Below are positions 1 to 5,219 of a stretch of 6,432 nt of DNA, piece after piece. Both the position numbers and the translations under genes were made by a program. Origin of the DNA: Anaerolineales bacterium UBA3071 (GTDB lineage: Bacteria > Chloroflexota > Anaerolineae > UBA3071); assembly GCA_002366755.1 (NCBI GenBank), contig DFBV01000095.1:1-6432 (forward strand). The letters are read 5' to 3'. Every line of letters starts with the position of its first letter. Position 1 is the first letter of the stretch. The notes under the pieces are model-generated. The model ran no database searches, was not told where the DNA came from, and saw only the letters and a program-made list of their open reading frames with translations.

Positions 1-1
1 T

Positions 2-30
2 TTGTCAACCTCTGCCAGCGGTGGTACAAT
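2..30 (+). promoter_or_regulatory. Sigma70-type promoter for the phosphofructokinase gene
   Basis: A -35 box TTGTCA (2-7, five of six consensus bases) and a -10 box TACAAT (25-30, five of six) are separated by exactly 17 bases, the optimal spacing. Transcription would start near 36-38, giving a leader of about 135 nt before the ATG at 172. It is the best promoter match I can see in the window. Because it sits at the window edge, any upstream operator or UP element cannot be seen. Inferred from consensus only. Confidence 0.6.
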
Positions 31-37
31 GGCACTG

Positions 38-72
38 TGTGAAGCCTACGGAGGCACTGGTTGAGCTTCACA
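38..72 (+). other. 5'-leader hairpin of the phosphofructokinase mRNA
   Basis: TGTGAAGC (38-45) and GCTTCACA (65-72) are a perfect 8-bp inverted repeat with a 19-nt loop. A weaker competing stem is GCCT (44-47) with AGGC (52-55). If the promoter at 2-30 is right, this stem-loop lies at the extreme 5' end of the transcript, where such structures often protect mRNA. No known riboswitch class is recognised and there is no T-run, so it is not an obvious terminator. Confidence 0.4.
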
Positions 73-159
73 GGGTTCAGGCTGCCCCTCTCTGCATTTT
101 TCACGACTATTGCTTCCCTCATGCTGCTTGACAAGCGCAATCATAATCTGCATTCTGAT

Positions 160-171
160 GGAGGTACCACA
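160..171 (+). promoter_or_regulatory. Ribosome-binding site of the phosphofructokinase gene
   Basis: GGAGG at 160-164 stands 7 bases before the ATG at 172 and decides the start against the longer in-frame alternatives. The full 12-mer GGAGGTACCACA recurs exactly in front of the polyphosphate kinase gene at 5207-5218. Confidence 0.75.
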
Positions 172-1347
172 ATGCCCAAGAACCGAAAGACGATGGCCAT
201 CCTCACCGGTGGTGGGGACGTGCCGGGGCTCAATCCCTGCATGAAACAACTCGTCTATCGCGGCATCGACGCCGGCTATCGCGTGCTTGGCTTCCGCCGC
301 GGCTGGGCAGGCCCGCTGTTCTACAATCCCGACGATGACAGGCCCCAGGAAAACCAAGTCGTCGAACTGACTAAAATGAAGGTGCGTACCATTGACCGCA
401 CGGGCGGCACGTTCCTCCACACCTCGCGCACCCACCCAAGCCGCGTGTCTCGCCAGAATGTGCCCGGATTTCTGCGTTCGGAGATAGAATCGCAGCCGGA
501 GGAGGCGGAGCGATTGGATTTCACGCCCCACGTGCTGCGCGTGCTGGAGCACCTGGGCGTGGACGTACTCATCCCCATCGGAGGCGACGACACGCTGAAC
601 TACGCAGCGCGCATCCACAGTGAAGGCTTCCCCGTCATGGCCATTCCCAAGACGATGGACAACGATGTCTACGGCACCGACTACTGCATCGGCTTCTCCA
701 CCGCCGTGACCCGCAGTGTGAGCTTCATCCACGCCCTGCGCACCTCGGCGGGCTCACACGAGCGCATCGCTGTGATCGAGCTCTTTGGCCGTCACTCCGG
801 AGAAACCTCGCTCGTCGCTGCTTACCTCGCCGGCGTGGAGCGAGCCATCATCTCCGAAGTGCCCTTCGATCCCAAGAAGCTGGCCCCCCTGCTGATGAAA
901 GACAAGCGCGAAAACCCCAGCAACTACGTCATGATGACCATCAGCGAGGGAGCGAGGTTGATCGGCGCTGAGGTTGTTGAATACGGCAAGCCCGACGCCT
1001 ACGGTCACAAGAAGTTGGGCGGCATCGGGCAGATCACCGCTGAGATGCTGAGAGAACTCACCGGCGAGAACACGCTCTATCAGCGACTGAGTTACCTGAT
1101 GCGCTGCGGCGAGCCCGACTCCCTGGACCTGATGGTGGCCATTAACTATGCAAACATGGCCATGGACCTGATCAAACGAGGCTCCAGGGGGCGCATGGTG
1201 GCGCTGCGTGCCGGTGTCTACACCCACGTACCTATCAGCACGAAACTGGAAGGCACCAAGCGCGTGGACGTAGATGAGCTGTACGACACGGAAGAGTATC
1301 GTCCCAAGATAGTCCACACGTTGGGCAAACCAATGTTCCTGACCTGA
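172..1347 (+). CDS. 6-phosphofructokinase, probably pyrophosphate-dependent
   Basis: Phosphorylates fructose 6-phosphate to fructose 1,6-bisphosphate in cytosolic glycolysis. The 391-aa product has the PFK fold signatures in order: glycine-rich GGGDVPGLN (13-21), GGDDT (137-141), PKTMDND (159-165, with the catalytic Asp of TxDND), GRHSGE (206-211), and a C-terminal YLMRCGEPDSLD region (309-320) that aligns with the LGHIQRGG-type substrate site. By family knowledge, Asp at the second position of GGDD (Gly104 in E. coli) together with Lys before TMDND (Gly124 in E. coli) marks PPi-dependent, usually reversible enzymes; ATP enzymes usually have Gly at the first site. The ATG at 172 is chosen because GGAGG (160-164) lies 7 bases upstream. 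The frame is open back to a TTG at 61 and passes an ATG at 121, but neither has a ribosome site and that extension is not family-like. GRHSGE is preceded by LF where many homologues have LM. PFK identity is very sure; donor choice is inferred. Confidence 0.93.
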   Translation: MPKNRKTMAILTGGGDVPGLNPCMKQLVYRGIDAGYRVLGFRRGWAGPLFYNPDDDRPQENQVVELTKMKVRTIDRTGGTFLHTSRTHPSRVSRQNVPGFLRSEIESQPEEAERLDFTPHVLRVLEHLGVDVLIPIGGDDTLNYAARIHSEGFPVMAIPKTMDNDVYGTDYCIGFSTAVTRSVSFIHALRTSAGSHERIAVIELFGRHSGETSLVAAYLAGVERAIISEVPFDPKKLAPLLMKDKRENPSNYVMMTISEGARLIGAEVVEYGKPDAYGHKKLGGIGQITAEMLRELTGENTLYQRLSYLMRCGEPDSLDLMVAINYANMAMDLIKRGSRGRMVALRAGVYTHVPISTKLEGTKRVDVDELYDTEEYRPKIVHTLGKPMFLT

Positions 1348-1364
1348 GACCTGTAACCCAGAAC

Positions 1365-2564
1365 GTGTATCGAAACCTTGCCGAATTCCTGGAAGAAGGT
1401 GAAACTGTCGCTCTGGCCACCGTGATCCGCGCCCGGGGTTCTGTGCCGCGGGAAGTGGGGGCCAAGATGATCATCCATCCCGAAGGTCGCCACGCGGGCA
1501 CGGTCGGCGGGGGTTGCGGCGAGGCAGCGGTGATGCGGGTCGCGCTGGACGTGCTCGCCACAGGACAGCCTACCATCGTCTCCGTGGATCTCACCGGCGA
1601 GGTTGCCATGGAAAGCACAGCCGTCTGCGGAGGCGTGATGGACATCTTCGTAGAGCGGATGCCCAGCCCGCCACTCACCCTTGCCAAGCTGCAACCACTC
1701 CTGGACACCGTCGCCAGGCGAGAGTCTGTGGCGTTGGCCACCGTGGTCGCCGCACCGCCAGAGAAAGCTCATCTCGTAGGCAACAAGACGATGATCTGGC
1801 CTGATCGGGAGCCACTGGGCAGCCTGGGGATAGGAGATCTGGAGCCTCAGGCATTAGCCGACGCTCGCCAGGCGCTGGAGATGCGACAACACAGGCTGAT
1901 TTGCTGTGCGAAAGACGGTGCCCAACCCCTGGCCGACGCCGAGGCAGCAGTCCCGCCGCGAGGGACTGCCAGCACAGATACGCAAGACCCCCGTTTCGAC
2001 GATGCAAAGGATGTCATCTGGGTCTACATAGAGGTGCAGCGCAGGCCACCCAGCCTGGTCATCGTCGGTGCAGGACACGTTGCCCAACCGCTGGCCGAGA
2101 TGGGCCGGTTGTGCGACTTCACTGTCACCGTGCTCGACGACCGCTCGCAGTTCGCCAGCCGCCAGCGCTTTCCACAAGCAGAGCAGGTGATTGCCGGACC
2201 GATGGCCGAGACGCTGCGCGAGCTGCCGCTGGATGGGGACACGTACGTCGTGCTCATCACCCGCGGGCACCAGCACGATGTGGAGTGCCTCTTGGAGGTC
2301 GTGGACAGGGAGTTGGCCTACCTGGGCATGATCGGCAGCAGCCGCCGCGTTCGGGGCGTGTTCAAGCTGTTACAGGAAGAATGCGGCATCCCACGAGAGA
2401 AGCTCCAGCGGGTGCATGCGCCCATTGGCCTGGACATCGGAGCCCAAACTCCAGCGGAGATCGCCCTGACCATCATGGCCGAGGCGATCAAGGTCTACCG
2501 CGGTGGCAAAGTGCCCTCGCTGTCCGACGATTGGCGCAGAGTTGTCAGCGGATTAAGCGGATGA
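1365..2564 (+). CDS. XdhC/CoxI-family molybdenum-hydroxylase maturation factor
   Basis: Proteins of this family bind and sulfurate or insert molybdenum cofactor for xanthine-dehydrogenase or CO-dehydrogenase type enzymes in the cytosol. The 399-aa product has an N-terminal XdhC/CoxI domain (about 5-98) with GTVGGGCGE (45-53) and a second Cys in AVCGG (86-90). A related middle segment spans about 119-182. A C-terminal Rossmann domain (about 228-380) carries IVGAGHVAQPL (233-243), LDDR (257-260), TRGHQHD (299-305), MIGSSRR (322-328) and the family hallmark PIGLDIGAQTPAEIA (353-367). The GTG at 1365 is the only start that keeps the conserved N-terminus. It has no clear ribosome site and lies 17 bases after the phosphofructokinase stop, so translation may be coupled. 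No molybdenum hydroxylase subunit is in the window, so the client is unknown. The TGA stop lies inside a tandem repeat. Family call is sure; the exact client is not. Confidence 0.9.
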   Translation: MYRNLAEFLEEGETVALATVIRARGSVPREVGAKMIIHPEGRHAGTVGGGCGEAAVMRVALDVLATGQPTIVSVDLTGEVAMESTAVCGGVMDIFVERMPSPPLTLAKLQPLLDTVARRESVALATVVAAPPEKAHLVGNKTMIWPDREPLGSLGIGDLEPQALADARQALEMRQHRLICCAKDGAQPLADAEAAVPPRGTASTDTQDPRFDDAKDVIWVYIEVQRRPPSLVIVGAGHVAQPLAEMGRLCDFTVTVLDDRSQFASRQRFPQAEQVIAGPMAETLRELPLDGDTYVVLITRGHQHDVECLLEVVDRELAYLGMIGSSRRVRGVFKLLQEECGIPREKLQRVHAPIGLDIGAQTPAEIALTIMAEAIKVYRGGKVPSLSDDWRRVVSGLSG

Positions 2565-2618
2565 AGCCGATGGGCAGATGAAGCGGATGGAGCAGATGGA
2601 GCAGATGAAGCCGATGAA
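2548..2618 (+). repeat. Period-9 degenerate tandem repeat, GCRGATGRA
   Basis: Eight consecutive units can be read: GCGGATTAA, GCGGATGAA, GCCGATGG (one base short), GCAGATGAA, GCGGATGGA, GCAGATGGA, GCAGATGAA, GCCGATGAA, then a fading GATGAAGG. The array begins inside the last codons of the xdhC-like gene, and its second unit supplies the gene's TGA stop (2562-2564). The remainder is intergenic. I recall similar GCAGATGAA arrays between genes in Chloroflexota and some other phyla, but this is memory only. Confidence 0.75.
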
Positions 2619-2623
2619 GATGA

Positions 2624-2647
2624 AGGCCACGAATGAATTCGCGGCCT
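2624..2647. repeat. REP-like hairpin between xdhC-like and CoA transferase genes
   Basis: AGGCCACGAA (2624-2633) pairs with TTCGCGGCCT (2638-2647) around the tetraloop TGAA, with a single A/C mismatch in ten positions. It directly follows the period-9 array. There is no T-run after it, so it is not a standard intrinsic terminator, though it could still halt 3' exonucleases or act as a repeat-family palindrome. Confidence 0.6.
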
Positions 2648-2714
2648 GCTAGCCAAAACTTGTTGAAACATGTTGCCAACGCCACTCCAACCTGCTTCAG
2701 TTTATGATGTCAGA

Positions 2715-2732
2715 CATCGAATTCATTCGATG
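2715..2732. promoter_or_regulatory. Candidate operator palindrome upstream of CoA transferase
   Basis: CATCGAAT (2715-2722) and ATTCGATG (2725-2732) form a perfect 8-bp inverted repeat with a 2-bp centre. It lies just downstream of a possible -10 box TATGAT (2703-2708) and 32 bases before the start codon, a typical position for a dimeric repressor site. Its core (2718-2729) is an exact inverted copy of 2630-2641. No regulator gene is in the window, so the function is inferred. Confidence 0.4.
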
Positions 2733-2764
2733 GGCCAGTTCTAGGTCACGAAAGGACAGCCCGT

Positions 2765-3988
2765 ATGCCCCTATCGGCTAACCACGCCACTACGCCACTA
2801 ACTGTTCTGGAGGGCATCACCGTCATTGACTTCACCCAGGCGCTGGCCGGCCCCTATTGCACCATGCTGCTGGGCGACCTGGGCGCTGACGTGATCAAGA
2901 TCGAACGGCCCGGCGTGGGCGACCAGTCCCGCGGCTGGGGACCGCCCTTCCTCGAAGGCGAGAGTGCCTACTTCCTCTCTTGCAACCGCAACAAGCGCAG
3001 TCTGACGCTCAACGTGGCCAGCGACGAGGGGCAGCGCATAATGCACTGCCTGCTGGAGAGCGCGGACGTTTTCATCAACAACCTGCCGCGACAGAGCTCG
3101 CTGGACAAGTTCGGGCTCGACGCGGCCACATGGCAGCAGCGCAATCCGCGGCTCATTCACTGTTCCATCACCGGCTTCGGGCGCACGGGCCCCTATGCCA
3201 ACCGCGGCGGCTACGACGTGCTGGCCCAGGCCATGAGCGGCACCATGGCCCTCACTGGCGAGCCGGAGGGCGAACCAACGCGCTTCCCCACGGCCATCGC
3301 CGACATCACCGCCGGCATCTACGCCCTCACCGGCATCCTGGGAGCACTGCTGGTGCGGGAACGCACGGGAGAAGGCCAGGCGCTGGACATCGCCCTGCTC
3401 GATAGCCAGATCACCTGGCTGTCGTATGTGGCCGCCAACCATTTCGCCACCGGCGAGCGCCCGCCCCGCCTGGGCAATCTGCACCCCACTATCGTCCCTT
3501 ACCAGCCATTCCGAGCCAGAGATAAGTTCTTCATCGTCGGTGTAGGCTCGGAGCGGCTGTGGCAGCGCTTCTGCCAGGCGTTGGGCCTTGAAGATACGCT
3601 GATGAACGATCCCCGCTTCGCCACCAATACCAACCGGTTGGTGCACCGCGAGCAACTCGTCTCGCTGTTGCAGCCCGTCTTCCTCCAGGAAGACACCGCC
3701 CACTGGCTGGAGACCCTCACTGCCGCTGGCATTCCCTGCAGCCCCATCAATCACGTGGACGAGGCATTGAACGACCCACAGGTGCTGGCGCGGCAGATGA
3801 TCGTCGAGTTGGAACATCCGCTCAGCGGCGTGGTCAGATCGCTGGGCTGCCCCATCGTCCTGTCCGACACACCAGTCAGCTACCGGCTGCCGCCGCCCCT
3901 GCTGGGCCAGCACACGGAGGAGATACTGACCGGCCTGGGCTACGATTCGGCAGACGTGGATCGGCTTCGAGCAGCCGCTGTGGTGTGA
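2765..3988 (+). CDS. CoA transferase family III (CaiB/BaiF-type)
   Basis: Transfers coenzyme A between carboxylic acids through an enzyme-bound aspartyl anhydride; members act on oxalate/formate, carnitine, succinate with dicarboxylic acids, bile acids and aromatic acids. The 407 aa match the family's usual length of about 400. The start region LEGITVIDFTQALAGPYCTMLLGDLGADVIKIERP (15-49) is the family signature. SCNRNKRSLTLNV (72-84), FGRTGPYANRGGYDVLAQAMSG (138-159) and PTAIADITAG (175-184) follow; Asp180 aligns with the catalytic Asp (Asp169 of formyl-CoA transferase). TGEGQALDIALLDS (201-214), PYQPFRARD (245-253) and GQHTEEIL (381-388) complete it. The ATG at 2765 has AAAGGA (2751-2756) eight bases upstream. 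A 200-base gap with palindromes precedes it, so it probably has its own promoter. The sequence is reminiscent of the succinyl-CoA:dicarboxylate-type branch, but the substrate cannot be assigned. Family very sure. Confidence 0.93.
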   Translation: MPLSANHATTPLTVLEGITVIDFTQALAGPYCTMLLGDLGADVIKIERPGVGDQSRGWGPPFLEGESAYFLSCNRNKRSLTLNVASDEGQRIMHCLLESADVFINNLPRQSSLDKFGLDAATWQQRNPRLIHCSITGFGRTGPYANRGGYDVLAQAMSGTMALTGEPEGEPTRFPTAIADITAGIYALTGILGALLVRERTGEGQALDIALLDSQITWLSYVAANHFATGERPPRLGNLHPTIVPYQPFRARDKFFIVGVGSERLWQRFCQALGLEDTLMNDPRFATNTNRLVHREQLVSLLQPVFLQEDTAHWLETLTAAGIPCSPINHVDEALNDPQVLARQMIVELEHPLSGVVRSLGCPIVLSDTPVSYRLPPPLLGQHTEEILTGLGYDSADVDRLRAAAVV

Positions 3989-4195
3989 TATCCCCACGTC
4001 AGTTGCGTCAAGGATTCTGATGCATCCTACGACTACTGAAGAAACGCCAGACTCGCCACAGAGGCACAGAGAGCACGGAGATTCTTAAGGTGTGTCTCAA
4101 GAACCCTATGTCTTCTACGTTTGATGCTGAACAACCTCGTCTCTGTGGCTGAATGGCCTGTCTTCGGGGGAGTCATCCTACGAGAGGTGTTTGCC
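3989..4195 (+). other. Intergenic gap after the CoA transferase gene
   Basis: No conserved gene is seen here. It holds the CACAGAG repeat element at 4055-4149. TCCTACGAGAG occurs at 4176-4186 and again at 4226-4236, exactly 50 bases apart. No good promoter, terminator hairpin or RNA gene was found. Together with the small ORF that follows, about 317 bases separate the CoA transferase stop from the chosen SDR start, which is unusually much for this gene density. Confidence 0.5.
4055..4149. repeat. CACAGAG-type repeat with inverted ends
   Basis: From 4055 a run of about 27 bases is built of three degenerate units close to CACAGAGAG (starting at 4057, 4065 and 4074). The first nine bases GCCACAGAG (4055-4063) reappear inverted as CTCTGTGGC at 4141-4149, framing a 95-base block. 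CACAGAG-rich intergenic repeats are something I recall from several environmental phyla. Whether the inverted ends define a small mobile unit or two separate repeat scraps cannot be told from one copy. Confidence 0.5.
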
Positions 4196-4288
4196 GTGCT
4201 ATACGAGCCAGCAGCAGTGATCCAGTCCTACGAGAGAAACGCCGAGATCGAGGACGAAGCGGAAAAGGGTCGTGTGAGGACCGTGTGA
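4196..4288 (+). pseudogene. Small ORF (30 aa), possible gene remnant or leader peptide
   Basis: Starting at GTG 4196, with GAGAGG (4182-4187) eight bases upstream, a 30-codon frame reads VLYEPAAVIQSYERNAEIED and continues acidic to end RVRTV at a TGA (4286-4288). The same frame is open back to an ATG at 4124 (54 aa). The stretch VIQSYERNAEIEDEAEK looks like a genuine protein: Glu-rich, helical, with normal codon use. It vaguely recalls the first helix of some class I methyltransferases, but that is memory only. It ends in the 11-bp tandem duplication and lies just before the SDR start. It could be a decayed gene start, a lost N-terminus of the SDR, or a translationally coupled leader peptide. 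Confidence 0.4.
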
Positions 4289-4292
4289 GGAC
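4271..4292 (+). repeat. Perfect 11-bp tandem duplication before the SDR gene
   Basis: CGTGTGAGGAC occurs at 4271-4281 and immediately again at 4282-4292, followed by a degenerate third copy, TATGAGGAACT. Each copy contains a ribosome-site-like GAGGA. Eleven is not a multiple of three, so one copy shifts the frame between the small ORF upstream and the SDR downstream. Confidence 0.8.
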
Positions 4293-4305
4293 TATGAGGA
4301 ACTCG

Positions 4306-5037
4306 ATGCAGGAGAAACCACTCGAAAGGAAAATTGCCATCGTCACCGGCGCTGGTCGAGGGATGGGGCGCAGCATCGCCCTGGCCTTGGCTGGCAATGG
4401 TGCGCGACTGTCTCTGGCCGCCAGAACCGAGACGGAACTGCACGCTGTCCAGGCCGAGATCGAAGCCTTCGGCGGCCAGGCCGCGAGCTTCCCCACCGAT
4501 GTCAGTTCAGAGACAGCGGTGGTCCAGTTGGTACGCAACACCGTCAAGCGGTTCGGACGGTTGGACATCGTCGTCAACAACGCTGGCATCGGCATCTTCG
4601 GGCCCTTGGCCGAGACGACCACCGAGCAATGGGATCGCTTGATGGCGGTCAATGCCCGTGGCCCGTTCCTGCTCTGCCGGGCAGCCATTCCGTACCTGAG
4701 GCAGCAAGAGCAATCTTTCATCATCAACGTGACTTCGGTCGTGGGCGTGAAGGGTTACGTCAACCAGGCCGCATACAGTGCGTCCAAACATGCGGTGATG
4801 GGCATGAGCAAGGCCCTGGCCAAGGAAGTGCAGCAGGACGGCATCCGGGTGCACGCCATTTGTCCGGGGGGTGTAGATACACAGATGGTCAGCCAGGCGC
4901 GTCCCGATCTCGACCGATCGGTGCTAATGCAGCCGGAGGAGATTGCCGACATTGTGCTGTTCCTGGTCACACGGCAGGGCAACGCCGTCATTGACGAGAT
5001 ACACGTCCGGCGAGCGGCATCAGCGCCCTGGGCATGA
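4306..5037 (+). CDS. Short-chain dehydrogenase/reductase (SDR)
   Basis: A cytosolic NAD(P)-dependent oxidoreductase of the classical SDR family; 243 aa from the chosen start, normal for the family. It shows the cofactor loop TGAGRGMG (14-21), NNAG (91-94), Asn116 in AVNARG, Ser144 in NVTSVVG, and the catalytic pair Tyr157/Lys161 in YSASK, then CPGGVDTQM (186-194). Arg40 at the end of the second strand suggests NADP(H), an inference. The C-terminus AVIDEIHVRRAASAPW replaces the usual TGxxIxVDGG ending; I have seen this variant in FabG/YdfG-like proteins, so it looks like a subgroup trait. The ATG at 4306 is chosen because GAGGA (4296-4300) is 5 bases upstream. The ATG at 4294 has a site too close to it. 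The frame is open to 4153, but that part reads as an Arg/Ser-rich sequence unlike any SDR. The substrate is unknown; nearby CoA transferase hints at acyl or hydroxyacid chemistry only weakly. Confidence 0.92.
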   Translation: MQEKPLERKIAIVTGAGRGMGRSIALALAGNGARLSLAARTETELHAVQAEIEAFGGQAASFPTDVSSETAVVQLVRNTVKRFGRLDIVVNNAGIGIFGPLAETTTEQWDRLMAVNARGPFLLCRAAIPYLRQQEQSFIINVTSVVGVKGYVNQAAYSASKHAVMGMSKALAKEVQQDGIRVHAICPGGVDTQMVSQARPDLDRSVLMQPEEIADIVLFLVTRQGNAVIDEIHVRRAASAPWA

Positions 5038-5050
5038 TTCTGCATACGGG

Positions 5051-5114
5051 GCTCGTAGTAGAGACTTCAGTCGCTTTGGCGCCATTATGAACGACTGAAG
5101 TCGTCACTGCGAGC
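5051..5114. repeat. Imperfect 23-bp inverted repeat (REP-like palindrome)
   Basis: The arms 5051-5073 and 5092-5114 match at 19 of 23 positions. The inner 11 bp, GACTTCAGTCG (5063-5073) with CGACTGAAGTC (5092-5102), are perfect, with an 18-nt loop. It starts 13 bases after the SDR stop. No T-run follows, so it is not a classical terminator. It could stabilise the SDR mRNA 3' end or be a copy of a dispersed palindromic repeat. I recall similar GTAGTAGCGACTTCAGTCGC palindromes in Chloroflexota intergenic DNA. Confidence 0.7.
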
Positions 5115-5206
5115 AGAACCGCCAATGTCAGGCCTGCAGAGTTCAGGTGCTGGAAGTTCCCTGGAAAGATGCTCTGCACCATCGGAGTAGTCCGTCAGAT
5201 CCTAGA

Positions 5207-5218
5207 GGAGGTACCACA
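5207..5218 (+). promoter_or_regulatory. Ribosome-binding site of the polyphosphate kinase gene
   Basis: GAGGAGG (5205-5211), an excellent anti-SD match, lies 8 bases before the ATG at 5220 and settles this start against the upstream in-frame ATG at 5169. The 12-mer GGAGGTACCACA is identical to that before the phosphofructokinase start (160-171). Confidence 0.75.
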
Positions 5219-5219
5219 G

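Larger units (their letters stand above)
2565..2764 (+). other. Intergenic gap upstream of the CoA transferase
   Basis: This 200-base gap holds the end of the period-9 array, the hairpin at 2624-2647, a self-complementary AACATGTT (2667-2674), a possible -10 box TATGAT (2703-2708) without a convincing -35 at correct distance, and the palindrome at 2715-2732. The ribosome site AAAGGA is at 2751-2756. No small gene is supported. The layout fits a separately regulated promoter for the downstream gene, but the promoter call is weak. Confidence 0.4.
5038..5219 (+). other. Intergenic gap between SDR and polyphosphate kinase
   Basis: The 182 bases hold the inverted repeat at 5051-5114 and the strong ribosome site at 5205-5211. 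The polyphosphate kinase frame is open from an ATG at 5169, but that start lacks a ribosome site. I see no convincing promoter boxes and no other gene. Confidence 0.45.

Noticed and set aside
61..171. N-terminal extension of the phosphofructokinase from TTG 61 or ATG 121
   Set aside because: Neither start has a ribosome site, the extension runs through the SD sequence of the 172 start, and homologues begin close to the glycine-rich loop.
46..732. A 228-codon minus-strand frame over the phosphofructokinase
   Set aside because: It overlaps a fully motif-supported gene, and its His/Val/Ala-rich composition is typical of antisense GC-rich frames.
1348..1364. Possible terminator between the phosphofructokinase and xdhC-like genes
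   Set aside because: The 17-base gap has no stem-loop and no T-run, so read-through is expected.
1901..2581. A 226-codon plus-strand frame overlapping the end of the xdhC-like gene
   Set aside because: Arg/Pro/Ala-rich +2 shadow without recognisable motifs, inside a gene with clear conserved domains.
2798..3997. A 399-codon open frame on the minus strand opposite the CoA transferase
   Set aside because: It is a shadow of a high-GC gene: its translation shows no family motifs, while the plus strand has a complete family III CoA transferase with catalytic Asp.
4176..4236. Direct repeat TCCTACGAGAG at 4176-4186 and 4226-4236
   Set aside because: Only two 11-bp copies without further similarity around them; noted in the gap description but too little to define an element.
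4153..4305. N-terminal extension of the SDR from ATG 4153
   Set aside because: It reads as Arg/Ser-rich sequence without family similarity and crosses the CACAGAG end and the tandem duplication; the 4306 start has a well-placed GAGGA.
5169..5219. Upstream ATG start for the polyphosphate kinase
   Set aside because: The 17 extra codons would translate the strong GAGGAGG site of the ATG at 5220 and do not resemble PPK2 N-termini.
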